A stretch of DNA of 60,085 bases from an uncultured Collinsella sp. (GCA_958433005.1 CAUAWV010000010.1:1-60085), one strand, 5' to 3'; counted from the first letter of the stretch, positions 49,977 through 58,871 are shown. Notes: generated by a model not told the origin, from the letters alone. Numbers and translations: made by a program.

Positions 49977-52900
49977 CTACACGTCCCTCCTTACAAACGT
50001 TCCTTCGTGGTTATACGAGCAGCGCGCATGCGCGGCCTGAGCCGACGTCGGGTCGACGGCGGCAACGTCGCCTGCCTCGAGTTCGTGCAGGCGCTCGGCG
50101 ATGCCGGCCTCCACGCGATCGAGCAGGGCGTCGAAGTCCATGCTGCCACCCTCGCCGGGAAAGCCCTTCTTAAGCCCCGGGATGCGGCCGTCACCACGCT
50201 CCTCCTCGAGCAGCTCGGCACTCGCGGCGCCGCGCAGCGCCGGTTTGCCGCCCTTGGTCGAAAAATAGAGCGCCGCACGGGCATCCAGATCCAGCGCCCG
50301 GCGCATGGCCTGCGCATAGATAAGCGTCTGGGTATGGGGCGGCAGCCACCGCGGGTCGTCGATGGCGGCCTCGCCCGATTCCTCGTCGCGCACCGTGGGG
50401 TCGGCGAGTTTAAACTCCTCAACGCCCGTGCGATGCTTGTAGTCGATTACCACGGCGCGATTCTCGGCATCCACATCCACGCGGTCGATGCGCCCGCCGA
50501 GCGGCCAGCCGGCATACTCGACCTGGAGCTCGTTGAACGCAAACTCCAGGTAGCGCGGCGCGAAGGGCGCGAGCGCCTCGGACTCGTAGGCAAGAACGCC
50601 CTCCAGCTGCGGCAAAATCTCGGCCACCTGGCGCTCCTCCACCGGGGAGAGCGGCACGAGTGGGCCCTCGGTACCGCGCTTGCCCGCATGCTCGGCCAAG
50701 GTCTCGTCAAAGACCTCGCGCAGCAGCTCCTTCGCGCGTGGCAGATTCATGGGTGTCACGCGCTCCATGCCCTCCTGGGGCAGACGGGCATGCAAGTGTT
50801 CCAGCACGTCGTGGACAAAGTTGCCCTTCTCCATATTGCCAAAGCCAGCGTCGATCGACTGGGGCTTCACGCGGTACGAGACGAACCAGCATAGCGGGCA
50901 GGTCGAATAGGCCTCGATCTGCGAGGCAGACGTCAGGCGCGGCACCAGCGGCGCATCCTCGCCCTCGCCATCGCGACGACGCAGGACCAGATACGGAATG
51001 GCTTCATCGCTCAGATGCTGGGGGGCTTCGCAGGTCACGCGCTCGCGCCTAAGACCTTCGCCTGCCGCGGGATCGAAGTCCCTTACGATATCGCCCTCAC
51101 CCACACACTTCGCCTTGTCGGCGCCAACGGCCTTAGCGTCGTCAGCGGCCTTGTCGGCGTCAGCGGCCTTAGCATCGTTAGCGGCCTCGGCATGCGCCCG
51201 CAACTCGGTCCACACGGCCGCCGGATAGCACTCGCGCGCCTGACGATCGTGGGTCACACGGGCGAGCGTAACCGGACCACGCGACGCTTGTATCGCGCGG
51301 CCAAAGCGTGCGCGCAGCAAGGCCGCAGGCTCAAGCGTCACGTCCTCGCGACCGAGGCTCGCCGTCAGCGTGGTCAGCGGCCCCTCTTCGTGTGAGAGCG
51401 GATAGCTGTCCAGATCGACATCGGCAAACAGCACGGCATCGTAGCTGCCGGGGCGCAGAGCCGCCGCATCGGCAAGCGAAGCAAAGCGAACCTGGGCGCG
51501 TGGCGCACGGTCAACCTCGTAGGTCTCGTAATCGTAGGCGGCGCTACGCTTGTCCACCTTGGTTCGAATGTCATCGAGCACGGGCACGGTCGCGGCCTGC
51601 GACACGTCGAGCGCACGGGCGCCATTCATAAGGATGTCGATGACGTGGCGCAGCAGGGCCACCTCCGCCTGGCGACGAGCCTGACCGTCGAGACCGCCAA
51701 GTGCGCGATCGGGCAGCGCCTCGGCAACGGCAAGCATGGCCTTGAGCGCCGTCACGGGTTTGTCGCGCCACAGCGCCTGGAACACGTCCGAGATCACGCA
51801 CGGCACGTTCTTAAACCAGTTCTCGTCGCTCGCCGCTTTACGCGCGCCCTTCACCTGGCCCTGCACGCTCTGCAGCAGGCTCTTGACGCCCGCAGTGGTC
51901 TTGCTGCGCGACAGTCGCATATTCTTGTCGAACGTGCGCGCGCTGGCGGCGTCGGCACCCGAAAGCGGGCTGTAAATCCAGTCGGTAAGCTCCGGAGCGG
52001 GCCACCACTCAGTCTTAGAAGCTGCCCCTTCGTCGGCGGCCTTCATACGCTCGATCAGGTTGGCGAGCGCCGTGAACTGCCTGCCCGCAATGGATTGGGA
52101 AAACGCCGTGAACTCGGCCGTCTCGGCAGCAACGTGGCGCGCCGCCAAACGAGCGGCAAGCTCGCCGAACAGCTGGGGTGCCCGGGCAGAAACAACGAGC
52201 ACGCGTACGGGGTCGGCGGGTGTTGCAGCAGCTTTATCGTCCTTGGACTCCTTGTGCGCTTTCACCAACTTATCGATGACGTCCGCATAAGCATGGGCAC
52301 GGGCATGGGGGCCGGCGACCTCAATAAAGGCAGGCTGAGCAGCGGACTTGGAGGCAGTCTGGGGCGCGGCGGCGCCCTCCCCCAGCGGCGCGATCTCAAA
52401 CAGCACACCGCGGACATCAAATGCCGCGGCAAGCTCCTCGCGCATCGCCGCTTGCTCGCGGGCAAGCAGCACGACAACCTCTCCCCCGTTGTTTGCCACG
52501 GCGGACAGCAGCTCGAGCAGGCTATACGTAAATGACGTGACGCCGCGCACGCAAACGGCGCGGGCGCACCCCGGCAGGTTGTCGGCCAAAGCGCCGGCCA
52601 TAATGTCAGCCGCCTCGCAGGGCTCGACCATATCTCGACGGTCCAAACCGCGCGCATAGGCGCACAAAAGTTCAAACACGCGAGCCTCGGCGTCGCTTTT
52701 GGGCTTGGGCTTGCAAACGTTGTCGCAGCAACGCTCGGTGCCTGTCCCTGCCACACCCGGCAGCACATCGCGAGCCATACGCGCGAGCATACGCACCGTG
52801 CCCTGGCTGCGCGAAAGCGGCTGCAGGTCGGCGTCGTCGAGGCGCGCTACCATGTCCGAAAACAGCATCTGGCGCTGCAGGTTGTCGACGAAACCGCGCC

Positions 52901-53129
52901 CGTCGCCCAAAAGCTCCCAAAGCGAGCGAAGCCACGATGTAGGCGTCTTGTAGTCAATACCCAGCGAAACGCCGGCTTCCGCCGCATCATGACGGCACAG
53001 GTCGAGCTCGGCAAACGTTGGCGCCAGCAGCACGGCACGCCCGTGGCGGGCAATAAGGTCGGCAAGCAGCGCCGCCTCGGCATCGCTCAAATCCGCGCCG
53101 GCGTTGGTGGTATAGATTCGAACAGGCAT
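49977..53129 (-). CDS. addB: AddB-like exonuclease subunit
   Basis: A 1050-residue partner of AddA. It has a divergent helicase-like N-terminal part (VLLAPTFAELDLCRHDA) and a C-terminal PD-(D/E)XK nuclease (AVVIDYKHRTG). Two oddities stand out. The C-terminal cysteine cluster that binds iron-sulfur in Bacillus AddB is reduced to a single cysteine (AHARCSYNHEG), although CPLC remains near residue 750. A low-complexity insert of Ala, Asp and Lys (DAKAADADKAADDAKA) lies around residues 640-665. GGAGG precedes the ATG at 53129. Orthology is inferred from position and domains rather than close sequence match. Confidence 0.88.
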   Translation of the reverse strand: MPVRIYTTNAGADLSDAEAALLADLIARHGRAVLLAPTFAELDLCRHDAAEAGVSLGIDYKTPTSWLRSLWELLGDGRGFVDNLQRQMLFSDMVARLDDADLQPLSRSQGTVRMLARMARDVLPGVAGTGTERCCDNVCKPKPKSDAEARVFELLCAYARGLDRRDMVEPCEAADIMAGALADNLPGCARAVCVRGVTSFTYSLLELLSAVANNGGEVVVLLAREQAAMREELAAAFDVRGVLFEIAPLGEGAAAPQTASKSAAQPAFIEVAGPHARAHAYADVIDKLVKAHKESKDDKAAATPADPVRVLVVSARAPQLFGELAARLAARHVAAETAEFTAFSQSIAGRQFTALANLIERMKAADEGAASKTEWWPAPELTDWIYSPLSGADAASARTFDKNMRLSRSKTTAGVKSLLQSVQGQVKGARKAASDENWFKNVPCVISDVFQALWRDKPVTALKAMLAVAEALPDRALGGLDGQARRQAEVALLRHVIDILMNGARALDVSQAATVPVLDDIRTKVDKRSAAYDYETYEVDRAPRAQVRFASLADAAALRPGSYDAVLFADVDLDSYPLSHEEGPLTTLTASLGREDVTLEPAALLRARFGRAIQASRGPVTLARVTHDRQARECYPAAVWTELRAHAEAANDAKAADADKAADDAKAVGADKAKCVGEGDIVRDFDPAAGEGLRRERVTCEAPQHLSDEAIPYLVLRRRDGEGEDAPLVPRLTSASQIEAYSTCPLCWFVSYRVKPQSIDAGFGNMEKGNFVHDVLEHLHARLPQEGMERVTPMNLPRAKELLREVFDETLAEHAGKRGTEGPLVPLSPVEERQVAEILPQLEGVLAYESEALAPFAPRYLEFAFNELQVEYAGWPLGGRIDRVDVDAENRAVVIDYKHRTGVEEFKLADPTVRDEESGEAAIDDPRWLPPHTQTLIYAQAMRRALDLDARAALYFSTKGGKPALRGAASAELLEEERGDGRIPGLKKGFPGEGGSMDFDALLDRVEAGIAERLHELEAGDVAAVDPTSAQAAHARCSYNHEGTFVRRDV

Positions 53130-53259
53130 GGTCCTCCACTCAAACCGTTCGCAATATTCAATGCTTCCATCCTACCCGCCCACGCGGACAGATTGCTACC
53201 TCAGCTCCATGTTTTGGTGCAAAGCAACCTGACCCCAACGCACCAGCCGATTGCGGGCA

Positions 53260-53287
53260 TATAAAAACCGCCCCCGAAGGGACGGTT
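53260..53287 (-). terminator. Intrinsic terminator after the YerC-like gene
   Basis: On the minus strand AACCGTCCC pairs with the GGGCGGTT half (53266-53287), followed by TTTTTAT. Confidence 0.8.
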
Positions 53288-53314
53288 CTGCACAATTCGT
53301 TTGTTGTCGCTGGC

Positions 53315-53614
53315 CTACTCGCCATCCTCCAGCTTGATGAGGATCTTGCGATAGCCGCCGTACTCGCCGTTCAACGCCTTTGAAACGCGGCTCACCGTAG
53401 TGGACGAAGCGCCGGTGCGGGCCTGAACCTCAACATAAGGCTCGCCCTCATCCAGATAGCGCGCAACCTGCAGACGTTGCGAAAGATCGCAGATCTCGCG
53501 CGGCGTGCAGATATCGGTCAAAAACGCTTGGATATCCTTCTCGTCATCCAAAAGACTAAATGCGTGGACCAGCTGCTTGACATCAGGCTTGTCAAACATG
53601 TTCTCGATATTCAT
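53315..53614 (-). CDS. YerC/YecD family TrpR-like DNA-binding protein
   Basis: A 99-residue helix-turn-helix protein of the YerC/YecD family, which shares the TrpR repressor fold. The core reads CTPREICDLSQRLQVARYLDEG followed by VQARTGASSTTVSRVSKAL, the latter being the recognition helix region. Family members form dimers; target genes are not known here. The upstream 324-bp spacer probably carries its promoter. Its end is followed by a strong hairpin terminator, so it is transcribed alone. Confidence 0.92.
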   Translation of the reverse strand: MNIENMFDKPDVKQLVHAFSLLDDEKDIQAFLTDICTPREICDLSQRLQVARYLDEGEPYVEVQARTGASSTTVSRVSKALNGEYGGYRKILIKLEDGE

Positions 53615-53938
53615 CGATCACCGCCAAACCCGCCATAAGGCATCGAAGTTGATACTGACATCGGGCATCGTTCGCCCGTTCTATGCAATAGGGCAACGCC
53701 TGTGGCTTTTGCCCGTAGCAGTGTAGCACACCACCAAACTAAAGCGACAAGACTCTCTGCCAGCGGCGCGTTTTTCAGGACGAACGCCGTTTTGAAACCG
53801 AATGCGCACGTAAGCTCCACGAATATCTGAGACAATGGGCGGCCGAACAAGGCGGCACACCCGAGCGGCCGTCCAAGCCGCCGCAGCAAACCGCTTCACG
53901 CGACACCGACGCACCCTGCGCAAGAAAGGATTCACACC
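53615..53938. other. Divergent spacer between YerC-like and YvlD-like genes
   Basis: 324 bp with no convincing gene. A short hairpin GGGCAT...GCCC lies near 53665-53715. A weak -10-like GACAAT near 53833 could start the plus-strand gene after a leader of roughly 95 bases. Confidence 0.4.
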
Positions 53939-54304
53939 ATGCGCTTTATGCTTAACTGGCTCTTTACCTCGATCGCCATCGCGATTGCCACGTTCCTCGT
54001 CCCCGGCATCCAGCCCTTCGGTTTTGCCGAGGCCTGGGTCTGTTTCGCCTTCGTGGGACTGTTCCTGAACATCGTCGATTCGCTCGTCAAGCCGTTTCTG
54101 ACGGTTATCACGCTGCCGCTCACGATCATTACGCTGGGTATTTTTCAGCTCGTAGTCAACAGCTTTATGCTCGAGCTGGCCAGCTATCTGTCGGTCAATC
54201 TGCTGGGCGCGGGTATCTCCATCGCCAGCTTTGGATCGGCCTTTATGGGCAGCATCCTGGTGTCCATCATGCGCAGCATCCTCGACAGCATCGCCGAGGG
54301 CTAA
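53939..54304 (+). CDS. Phage-holin-family small membrane protein (YvlD type)
   Basis: A 121-residue protein with four predicted membrane helices. It matches the YvlD/PF04020 family, with LNWLFTSIAIAIATFLVPGI at the start, a central DSLVKPFLTVITLPLTIITLGIF and a final glycine-rich helix. It is named for a holin resemblance but is a normal chromosomal envelope protein in most bacteria. AGAAAGGA precedes the start. It is followed by a strong bidirectional terminator. Role unknown. Confidence 0.9.
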   Translation: MRFMLNWLFTSIAIAIATFLVPGIQPFGFAEAWVCFAFVGLFLNIVDSLVKPFLTVITLPLTIITLGIFQLVVNSFMLELASYLSVNLLGAGISIASFGSAFMGSILVSIMRSILDSIAEG

Positions 54305-54347
54305 AACGGCCATTCCGGCCGCGCCCGTCTCAACAGCCCAAAACGAA

Positions 54348-54386
54348 GGCCGCCCATCGCAAAAAAATGGGCGGCCTTCTTATTTG
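54348..54386. terminator. Bidirectional terminator between the holin-like and rrf2 genes
   Basis: GGCCGCCCAT (54348-54357) pairs perfectly with ATGGGCGGCC (54367-54376), with TTCTTATTTG after it and an A-run in the loop. Confidence 0.9.
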
Positions 54387-54448
54387 CCAAGTCTCAAAGG
54401 GCGAGAGAATCTGCCATTTCCACCCTGTCCCCACATGGCAGGCGTGGG

Positions 54449-54877
54449 TTAGATGACGTAGTCGTAGCCCTCGTTGGGGGCGACGAGTGCATCGAGCGTC
54501 ACGCCGTCGAGGTAATCGTTGATGAGCTTGTCCAGGTTCTTCCACACGTCGAGCGTGGGGCACTCATCAGATCGCGAGCAACCCTTGCAGTCGCCATCCA
54601 GGCAGGCAACCGGCGCCAGACTGCCCTCGGTCAGGCGCAAGATCTCGCCCACCGTGTACTGCTCGGGCGGGCGCGTGAGCACATAGCCGCCGCCCTTGCC
54701 GCGCATGCCCGAGAGCATATTGGCGCGCACGAGCGTAGCCAGAATATTCTCGAGGTACTTCTCCGAAATACCCTGACGCGCCGCAATCTCTTTAAGCGGG
54801 ATACGGCCTGTCGCCTGGTGCTCGGCCAGGTCGACCATAACGCGCAGGGCGTACCTGCCCTTAGTAGAAACCAACAT
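54449..54877 (-). CDS. Rrf2 family transcriptional regulator with a four-cysteine cluster
   Basis: A 142-residue winged-helix regulator (STKGRYALRVMVDLAEHQ, GISEKYLENILATLVRANML, SGMRGKGGGYVLTRP). It has cysteines at 92, 97, 100 and 106 in CLDGDCKGCSRSDEC, a cluster consistent with an iron-sulfur or metal sensor such as IscR, NsrR or a CymR relative. It is transcribed divergently from cysK, so it most likely controls sulfur or cluster-related genes. AAAGGCAG precedes the ATG. The divergent spacer holds two dyads that could be its operators. Which ligand it senses is not clear from sequence. Confidence 0.93.
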   Translation of the reverse strand: MLVSTKGRYALRVMVDLAEHQATGRIPLKEIAARQGISEKYLENILATLVRANMLSGMRGKGGGYVLTRPPEQYTVGEILRLTEGSLAPVACLDGDCKGCSRSDECPTLDVWKNLDKLINDYLDGVTLDALVAPNEGYDYVI

Positions 54878-54972
54878 ATATAGTGCTGCCTTTCGGTCTT
54901 TTAGTCCGTTGAAATTCTAGCCGAAAAATTGACTTTGAAAATACCCGTTCCGGTCAAGATGGTTAATCAACT

Positions 54973-55058
54973 TGCAATAATCTCCTATTTCCTATTGCAT
55001 TACTAGGCTTTAGTGTCTACTATGCTTCCCAACAGCTAAACGAACAACCTATAAGGTT
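54973..55058. promoter_or_regulatory. Candidate operators and promoter of cysK
   Basis: TGCAATA (54973-54979) and TATTGCA (54993-54999) form an inverted repeat with a 13-bp spacer. A second dyad, AACCT-ATA-AGGTT, lies at 55046-55058. Between them TACTAT (55018-55023) is a plausible -10 box with TTGCAT 17 bases upstream. The spacer is shared with the rrf2 gene, so these are its natural targets. No footprint data exist here. Confidence 0.45.
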
Positions 55059-55130
55059 TGTGGGTTTCGCTGCTAGAAACACCGTAAAACCACACGGTAT
55101 CCAGTCATTTGAACACTTTGGAGGTTCACC

Positions 55131-56069
55131 ATGAGCAATGTTTACACGTCCATCGATCAGCTTATCGGCCACACCCCGCTTCTGGAGCTCACCCACTTTG
55201 AGGCCGACGAGGACCTCAGGGCCCGCGTGCTCGTCAAACTGGAATACTTCAACCCCGCCGGGTCCGTTAAAGACCGCGTCGCCAAGAACATGATTGACGA
55301 GGCCGAGAAGGCCGGCAAGCTCGTGCGTGGCGGCGACTACACCATCATCGAGCCCACGAGCGGCAACACCGGCGTCGGCATCGCCTCGGTGGCGGCGGCC
55401 CGCGGCTACAAGGTGATCATCACCATGCCCGAGACCATGTCCGTCGAGCGCCGCAAGCTGATGCAGGCATACGGTGCGCAGCTCGTGCTCACCGACGGCT
55501 CCAAGGGCATGAAGGGCGCTATCGCCAAGGCGGAGGAGCTGCAGAAGGAGACTCCCAACAGCATCATCGCCGGCCAGTTTGTGAACCCCGCGAACCCGGC
55601 CATTCACAAGGCCACGACTGGCCCCGAGATCTGGGACGACACCGACGGCAAGGTCGACATCTTCGTCGCCGGCGTTGGCACCGGCGGCACCGTGACCGGC
55701 GTGGGCGAGTTCCTCAAGGAGCAGAACCCCGAGATTAAGGTCGTCGCCGTCGAGCCCGCCACCTCCCCGGTGCTCTCCAAGGGCCAGGCAGGCCCGCACA
55801 AGATCCAGGGTATCGGCGCCGGCTTTGTGCCCGACGTCCTCGACACCCAGGTCTACGACGAGATCATCCCCGTCGAGAACGAGGACGCCTTTGCCACCGG
55901 CCGCGCCGTGGGCCACAAGGAGGGCGTGCTCGTGGGCATTTCGTCCGGTGCCGCCGTGTGGGCCGCACTGCAGCTGGCCAAGCGCCCCGAGAACGAGGGC
56001 AAGACCATCGTGGCGCTGCTCGCCGACACCGGCGAGCGCTACCTGTCCACGGCGCTCTTCCAGGACTAA
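55131..56069 (+). CDS. cysK: Cysteine synthase A
   Basis: A 312-residue PLP enzyme that makes cysteine from O-acetylserine and sulfide. The PLP lysine lies in NPAGSVKDRVAKNM. The phosphate-binding loop is EPTSGNTGVGIASVAA, and the C-terminal GISSGAAVWAALQLA is typical of OASS. GGAGG precedes the ATG. It is divergent from an Rrf2 regulator and is followed by a hairpin and mnmA. Cysteine is the sulfur donor that MnmA's pathway draws on, so the grouping makes metabolic sense. Confidence 0.97.
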   Translation: MSNVYTSIDQLIGHTPLLELTHFEADEDLRARVLVKLEYFNPAGSVKDRVAKNMIDEAEKAGKLVRGGDYTIIEPTSGNTGVGIASVAAARGYKVIITMPETMSVERRKLMQAYGAQLVLTDGSKGMKGAIAKAEELQKETPNSIIAGQFVNPANPAIHKATTGPEIWDDTDGKVDIFVAGVGTGGTVTGVGEFLKEQNPEIKVVAVEPATSPVLSKGQAGPHKIQGIGAGFVPDVLDTQVYDEIIPVENEDAFATGRAVGHKEGVLVGISSGAAVWAALQLAKRPENEGKTIVALLADTGERYLSTALFQD

Positions 56070-56172
56070 GGGCCCGTCACTTGTCGATAGGCCCAAGGCA
56101 CGCCGTTCTTCCCTCTCTTCTGGCAGCCTGAGCCCATCTCGTTAGGGTGTCCCACACGACGCCCGAACTTGC

Positions 56173-56221
56173 TACAATGTCTGCGGCGCGGAACCAGCCT
56201 CCCGCGCCGCTTTTCTTTTTT
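56173..56221 (+). promoter_or_regulatory. Extended -10 box directly followed by a terminator hairpin (mnmA leader)
   Basis: TTGCTACAAT (-10 box 56173-56178) would start RNA near 56185. A GC-rich hairpin GCGGCGCGG...CCGCGCCGC (56183-56210) and a T-rich tail to about 56221 begin at that point. Such a start would give a very short terminated RNA unless the hairpin is prevented from forming. It may instead simply end cysK transcription. Confidence 0.45.
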
Positions 56222-56250
56222 GGCCACATGCCACCAAGGAGAACCTCCCC

Positions 56251-57351
56251 ATGCACAATAAGCGCGTGCTCGTCGCCATGAGCGGCGGCGTCGATTCCAG
56301 CGTGACCGCGTATCTGCTCAAAAGTCAGGGTTACGAATGTGTCGGTGCCACCATGCGCCTCACCTGCCCCGCACCCGATCCCGTCACGGGCATGAGTAAG
56401 GTCGACCGCGACATCGCCGACGCGAAGGCCGTCGCCGAGCGCCTAGGCATTCCGCACCATGCGCTCGACCTGCAGCAGACCTTCGACCACAGCGTTATCG
56501 AGCTCTTTGTGAACGCCTACCAGGAGGGGCTGACGCCCAATCCGTGCATTATCTGCAACCGCCACATTAAGTTTGGCGCGCTGCTCGATGCGGCGCTGGA
56601 CATGGGCTGCGACTACATCGCAACGGGACATTACGCCAAAACAAGCCAGGCGGCAGACGGCACCTGGCAGCTACATCGCGGCGAAGATCCCAAAAAGGAC
56701 CAGAGTTACTTTTTGTATTCGCTTACGCAGGAACGCCTGGCACACACGATCTTTCCGCTGGCAGGCCTAAACAAAGAGTGCGACGTGCGCCGCATAGCCG
56801 CCGAGCAGGGCTTTACCAACGCCAAGAAGGCCGAAAGCGAGGATATCTGTTTTATCCCGGACGGCGACTACGCGGGCTATATCGAGCGCCGCTGCGGACA
56901 TGCCGTCGAGCCGGGCGACATCGTATGGCGCGACGGCAGCGTGGTCGGACGCCATAACGGCGCGCTGCGCTACACCATCGGTCAGCGCAAGGGTCTGGGC
57001 GTCGCGATGGCGCATCCCGTGTACGTAACGGGTGTCGATACCACCGACAACACCGTACATCTGGGTGAGGCAGAGGACCTGACGGCCACCGCGCTCACGG
57101 CCAACGACTGGATCTGGAGCGCCCCGGCCGAACGCATGGAGGCCGAGCTCGACGCCGGCGGCATTCGCGTGGGCGCCAAGTACCGCTACCGCCAAAAGGA
57201 TCAGACGGCCACCCTCACGCGTGGCACCGATGGGCAAATGCTGCTGACTTTTGACGAGCCGCAGCGAGCTATCGCCCCCGGCCAGGCCGTCGTCATCTAC
57301 CGTGGCGATGTCGTCTTGGGCGGCGGCACGGTGACCGGCGCACTTAAGTAG
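56251..57351 (+). CDS. mnmA: tRNA-specific 2-thiouridylase MnmA
   Basis: A 366-residue enzyme that adds sulfur to uridine 34 of tRNA for Lys, Glu and Gln. The ATP PP-loop is MSGGVDSSVTAYLLK. The first catalytic cysteine lies in PNPCIICNRHIKF and the second in AESEDICFIPDGDY. The DPKKDQSYFLYSL and TIGQRKGLGV blocks are also typical. Length is normal. The ribosome-binding site is AAGGAG. Its 3' end meets the HipA-like gene on the other strand with only 8 bp between. Confidence 0.97.
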   Translation: MHNKRVLVAMSGGVDSSVTAYLLKSQGYECVGATMRLTCPAPDPVTGMSKVDRDIADAKAVAERLGIPHHALDLQQTFDHSVIELFVNAYQEGLTPNPCIICNRHIKFGALLDAALDMGCDYIATGHYAKTSQAADGTWQLHRGEDPKKDQSYFLYSLTQERLAHTIFPLAGLNKECDVRRIAAEQGFTNAKKAESEDICFIPDGDYAGYIERRCGHAVEPGDIVWRDGSVVGRHNGALRYTIGQRKGLGVAMAHPVYVTGVDTTDNTVHLGEAEDLTATALTANDWIWSAPAERMEAELDAGGIRVGAKYRYRQKDQTATLTRGTDGQMLLTFDEPQRAIAPGQAVVIYRGDVVLGGGTVTGALK

Positions 57352-57359
57352 CCGCGGGT

Positions 57360-58733
57360 TTATCGCTGCACGTGTCGAAGTACCTCAACAGCGGCACCAA
57401 CCTCGATTATGCGACGCTCGAGGCCGCGGCGGATGGCCTCGAGTCGACCCTCCGCCGTGGCCCATTCGCTCTGCGAAAGAATCTCGATCGCCTCATCAAC
57501 AAATCCGTTGAGCCGCGATGAATCGAACCAATCGAGCGAATCCGCAAGCGCCAGCTGGACGGAAGGGTCGGGCCCAAACGGCTTAGCGGAAAACCCAAAC
57601 TCCCCAGCTGCGAGCACGACAGTTGGCACGTTATACCACAGACAGTTGCCGCTATCGAACAGCGGTGCAGGCCTTATCTCCAGGGTATCGACATTGCGGA
57701 TGGTACCGAAGTTTCGCCAATGGCGATCGCTGTTGGCCAAAAGGGCATCGCAAACGATCATCTGCGACATAGACCTTCTCACGACAGCCTCGTCTGCTCC
57801 ATGCTTACCAAGAAAGCGGCAGTACCGGTCGTACGTCGAGCTTCCTCGCTGGCCGCCAAGGGCGTTCTTAACGTAAACAGCCGGAACATATTCCTCGCGG
57901 CCGTCAAGAAAATCCTCGCACAAGCACACAGGGCCATCGAACATGCGCTCAACCGTGTAAGGAACAAACTCCCCCTTGGGAAGCAAGCGACGATGCAGAG
58001 CCGTTGCAACCGCCTCGTTAAAGGGACGCTGATCGTCCATCCCGCACCCTTTAGCCAAAACGCGAATGCCGTTTCGGATCATCCACGATTTAGGAAGCTC
58101 GCCCTCGGATGTGTTGTCGGGATTTTTAAGACCGATACCTTCTAGCCAACCCGAGCGCTCTTCGGGCGCCGATCGCTCAAAATCATTCTCGAAGTAATTG
58201 AGGTTTCGCCATTCGAGCCCGTCGCATTCTGCCGGCCGCAGCCAATAGCAATCCGAAAGCGAGAGACCCAGACACTGAACCGGCACCTCAACGCCGTTGA
58301 CAATTCCCAGCTCGCGGTAGCGCGAGATAAGCCCAGGGCGAACATCGGGCACCGACCGATGCCCCCACCACGCGTTGAGCTCCCGCTTATTCACCGTTGG
58401 AGAAGAGCTCGAGCATGTGCCAAACGGCATTCGTTGCGCATCGAGGACCTCGGCGATTTCGAAGGGAAACTCGCGCGTCGGATCAAATGAGACATGAGCG
58501 ACCTCATGGTCGGCCGACATCAGCGTAAACTTGCGCCCCACATCGGCCGCAGGACGGCGTCCACGTTTGCGGACCTTTTGATAAGCGAGCGCAGAATCAT
58601 ACTCAACCATCTTCCGTCCGCCCACAATATCGCACGCGAGCGTTCCCGATGCGGCAAGTTGAGATATGCGGGCTTTCGTAACGCCCAACAGGCGGGCAGC
58701 ATCACCCATAGACAAGTACTCAAACGTATCCAT
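57360..58733 (-). CDS. HipA-like kinase fused to an N-terminal helix-turn-helix
   Basis: A 457-residue protein. Residues 1-60 are a MerR/excisionase-like HTH (MGDAARLLGVTKARISQLAASG, with CDIVGGRKMVEYD wing). The rest resembles HipA kinases. The catalytic loop DALLANSDRHWRNFGTIRN carries the Asp and Asn, and RPAPLFDSGNCLWY supplies the metal-binding DSG. HipA kinases usually need a separate HipB antitoxin with an HTH. None lies beside this gene, so the fused HTH may act as its own DNA-binding part. The start at 58733 follows GAGGTGA; GTG at 58745 is an alternative. Function as toxin or regulator is unproven. Confidence 0.8.
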   Translation of the reverse strand: MDTFEYLSMGDAARLLGVTKARISQLAASGTLACDIVGGRKMVEYDSALAYQKVRKRGRRPAADVGRKFTLMSADHEVAHVSFDPTREFPFEIAEVLDAQRMPFGTCSSSSPTVNKRELNAWWGHRSVPDVRPGLISRYRELGIVNGVEVPVQCLGLSLSDCYWLRPAECDGLEWRNLNYFENDFERSAPEERSGWLEGIGLKNPDNTSEGELPKSWMIRNGIRVLAKGCGMDDQRPFNEAVATALHRRLLPKGEFVPYTVERMFDGPVCLCEDFLDGREEYVPAVYVKNALGGQRGSSTYDRYCRFLGKHGADEAVVRRSMSQMIVCDALLANSDRHWRNFGTIRNVDTLEIRPAPLFDSGNCLWYNVPTVVLAAGEFGFSAKPFGPDPSVQLALADSLDWFDSSRLNGFVDEAIEILSQSEWATAEGRLEAIRRGLERRIIEVGAAVEVLRHVQR

Positions 58734-58811
58734 ACACCGCATCACCTCGTTAAGTAATTTACACGTTAAGTTAATAGATTACAGACATCATAATGCTAAA
58801 CGACCCAAAGC

Positions 58812-58838
58812 GAAAAAAGGCCCGAGAAATCGGGCCTT
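58812..58838 (-). terminator. Intrinsic terminator after the M42 peptidase gene
   Basis: On the minus strand AAGGCCCGA pairs with TCGGGCCTT around a 4-nt loop, followed by TTTTCG. Confidence 0.9.
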
Positions 58839-58871
58839 AGCGATTGGTCAGCCGAGTCGCAAGCTGCTCCC

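Noticed and set aside
55024..55130. T-box leader ahead of cysK
   Set aside because: The leader is only about 100 bases and lacks the T-box sequence and a specifier loop; the short dyads fit a protein operator better.
55020..56096. Long minus-strand open frame across cysK
   Set aside because: It mirrors cysK codon by codon, has no ribosome site and gives a low-complexity Gly/Leu/Val/His product typical of antisense frames in high-GC DNA.
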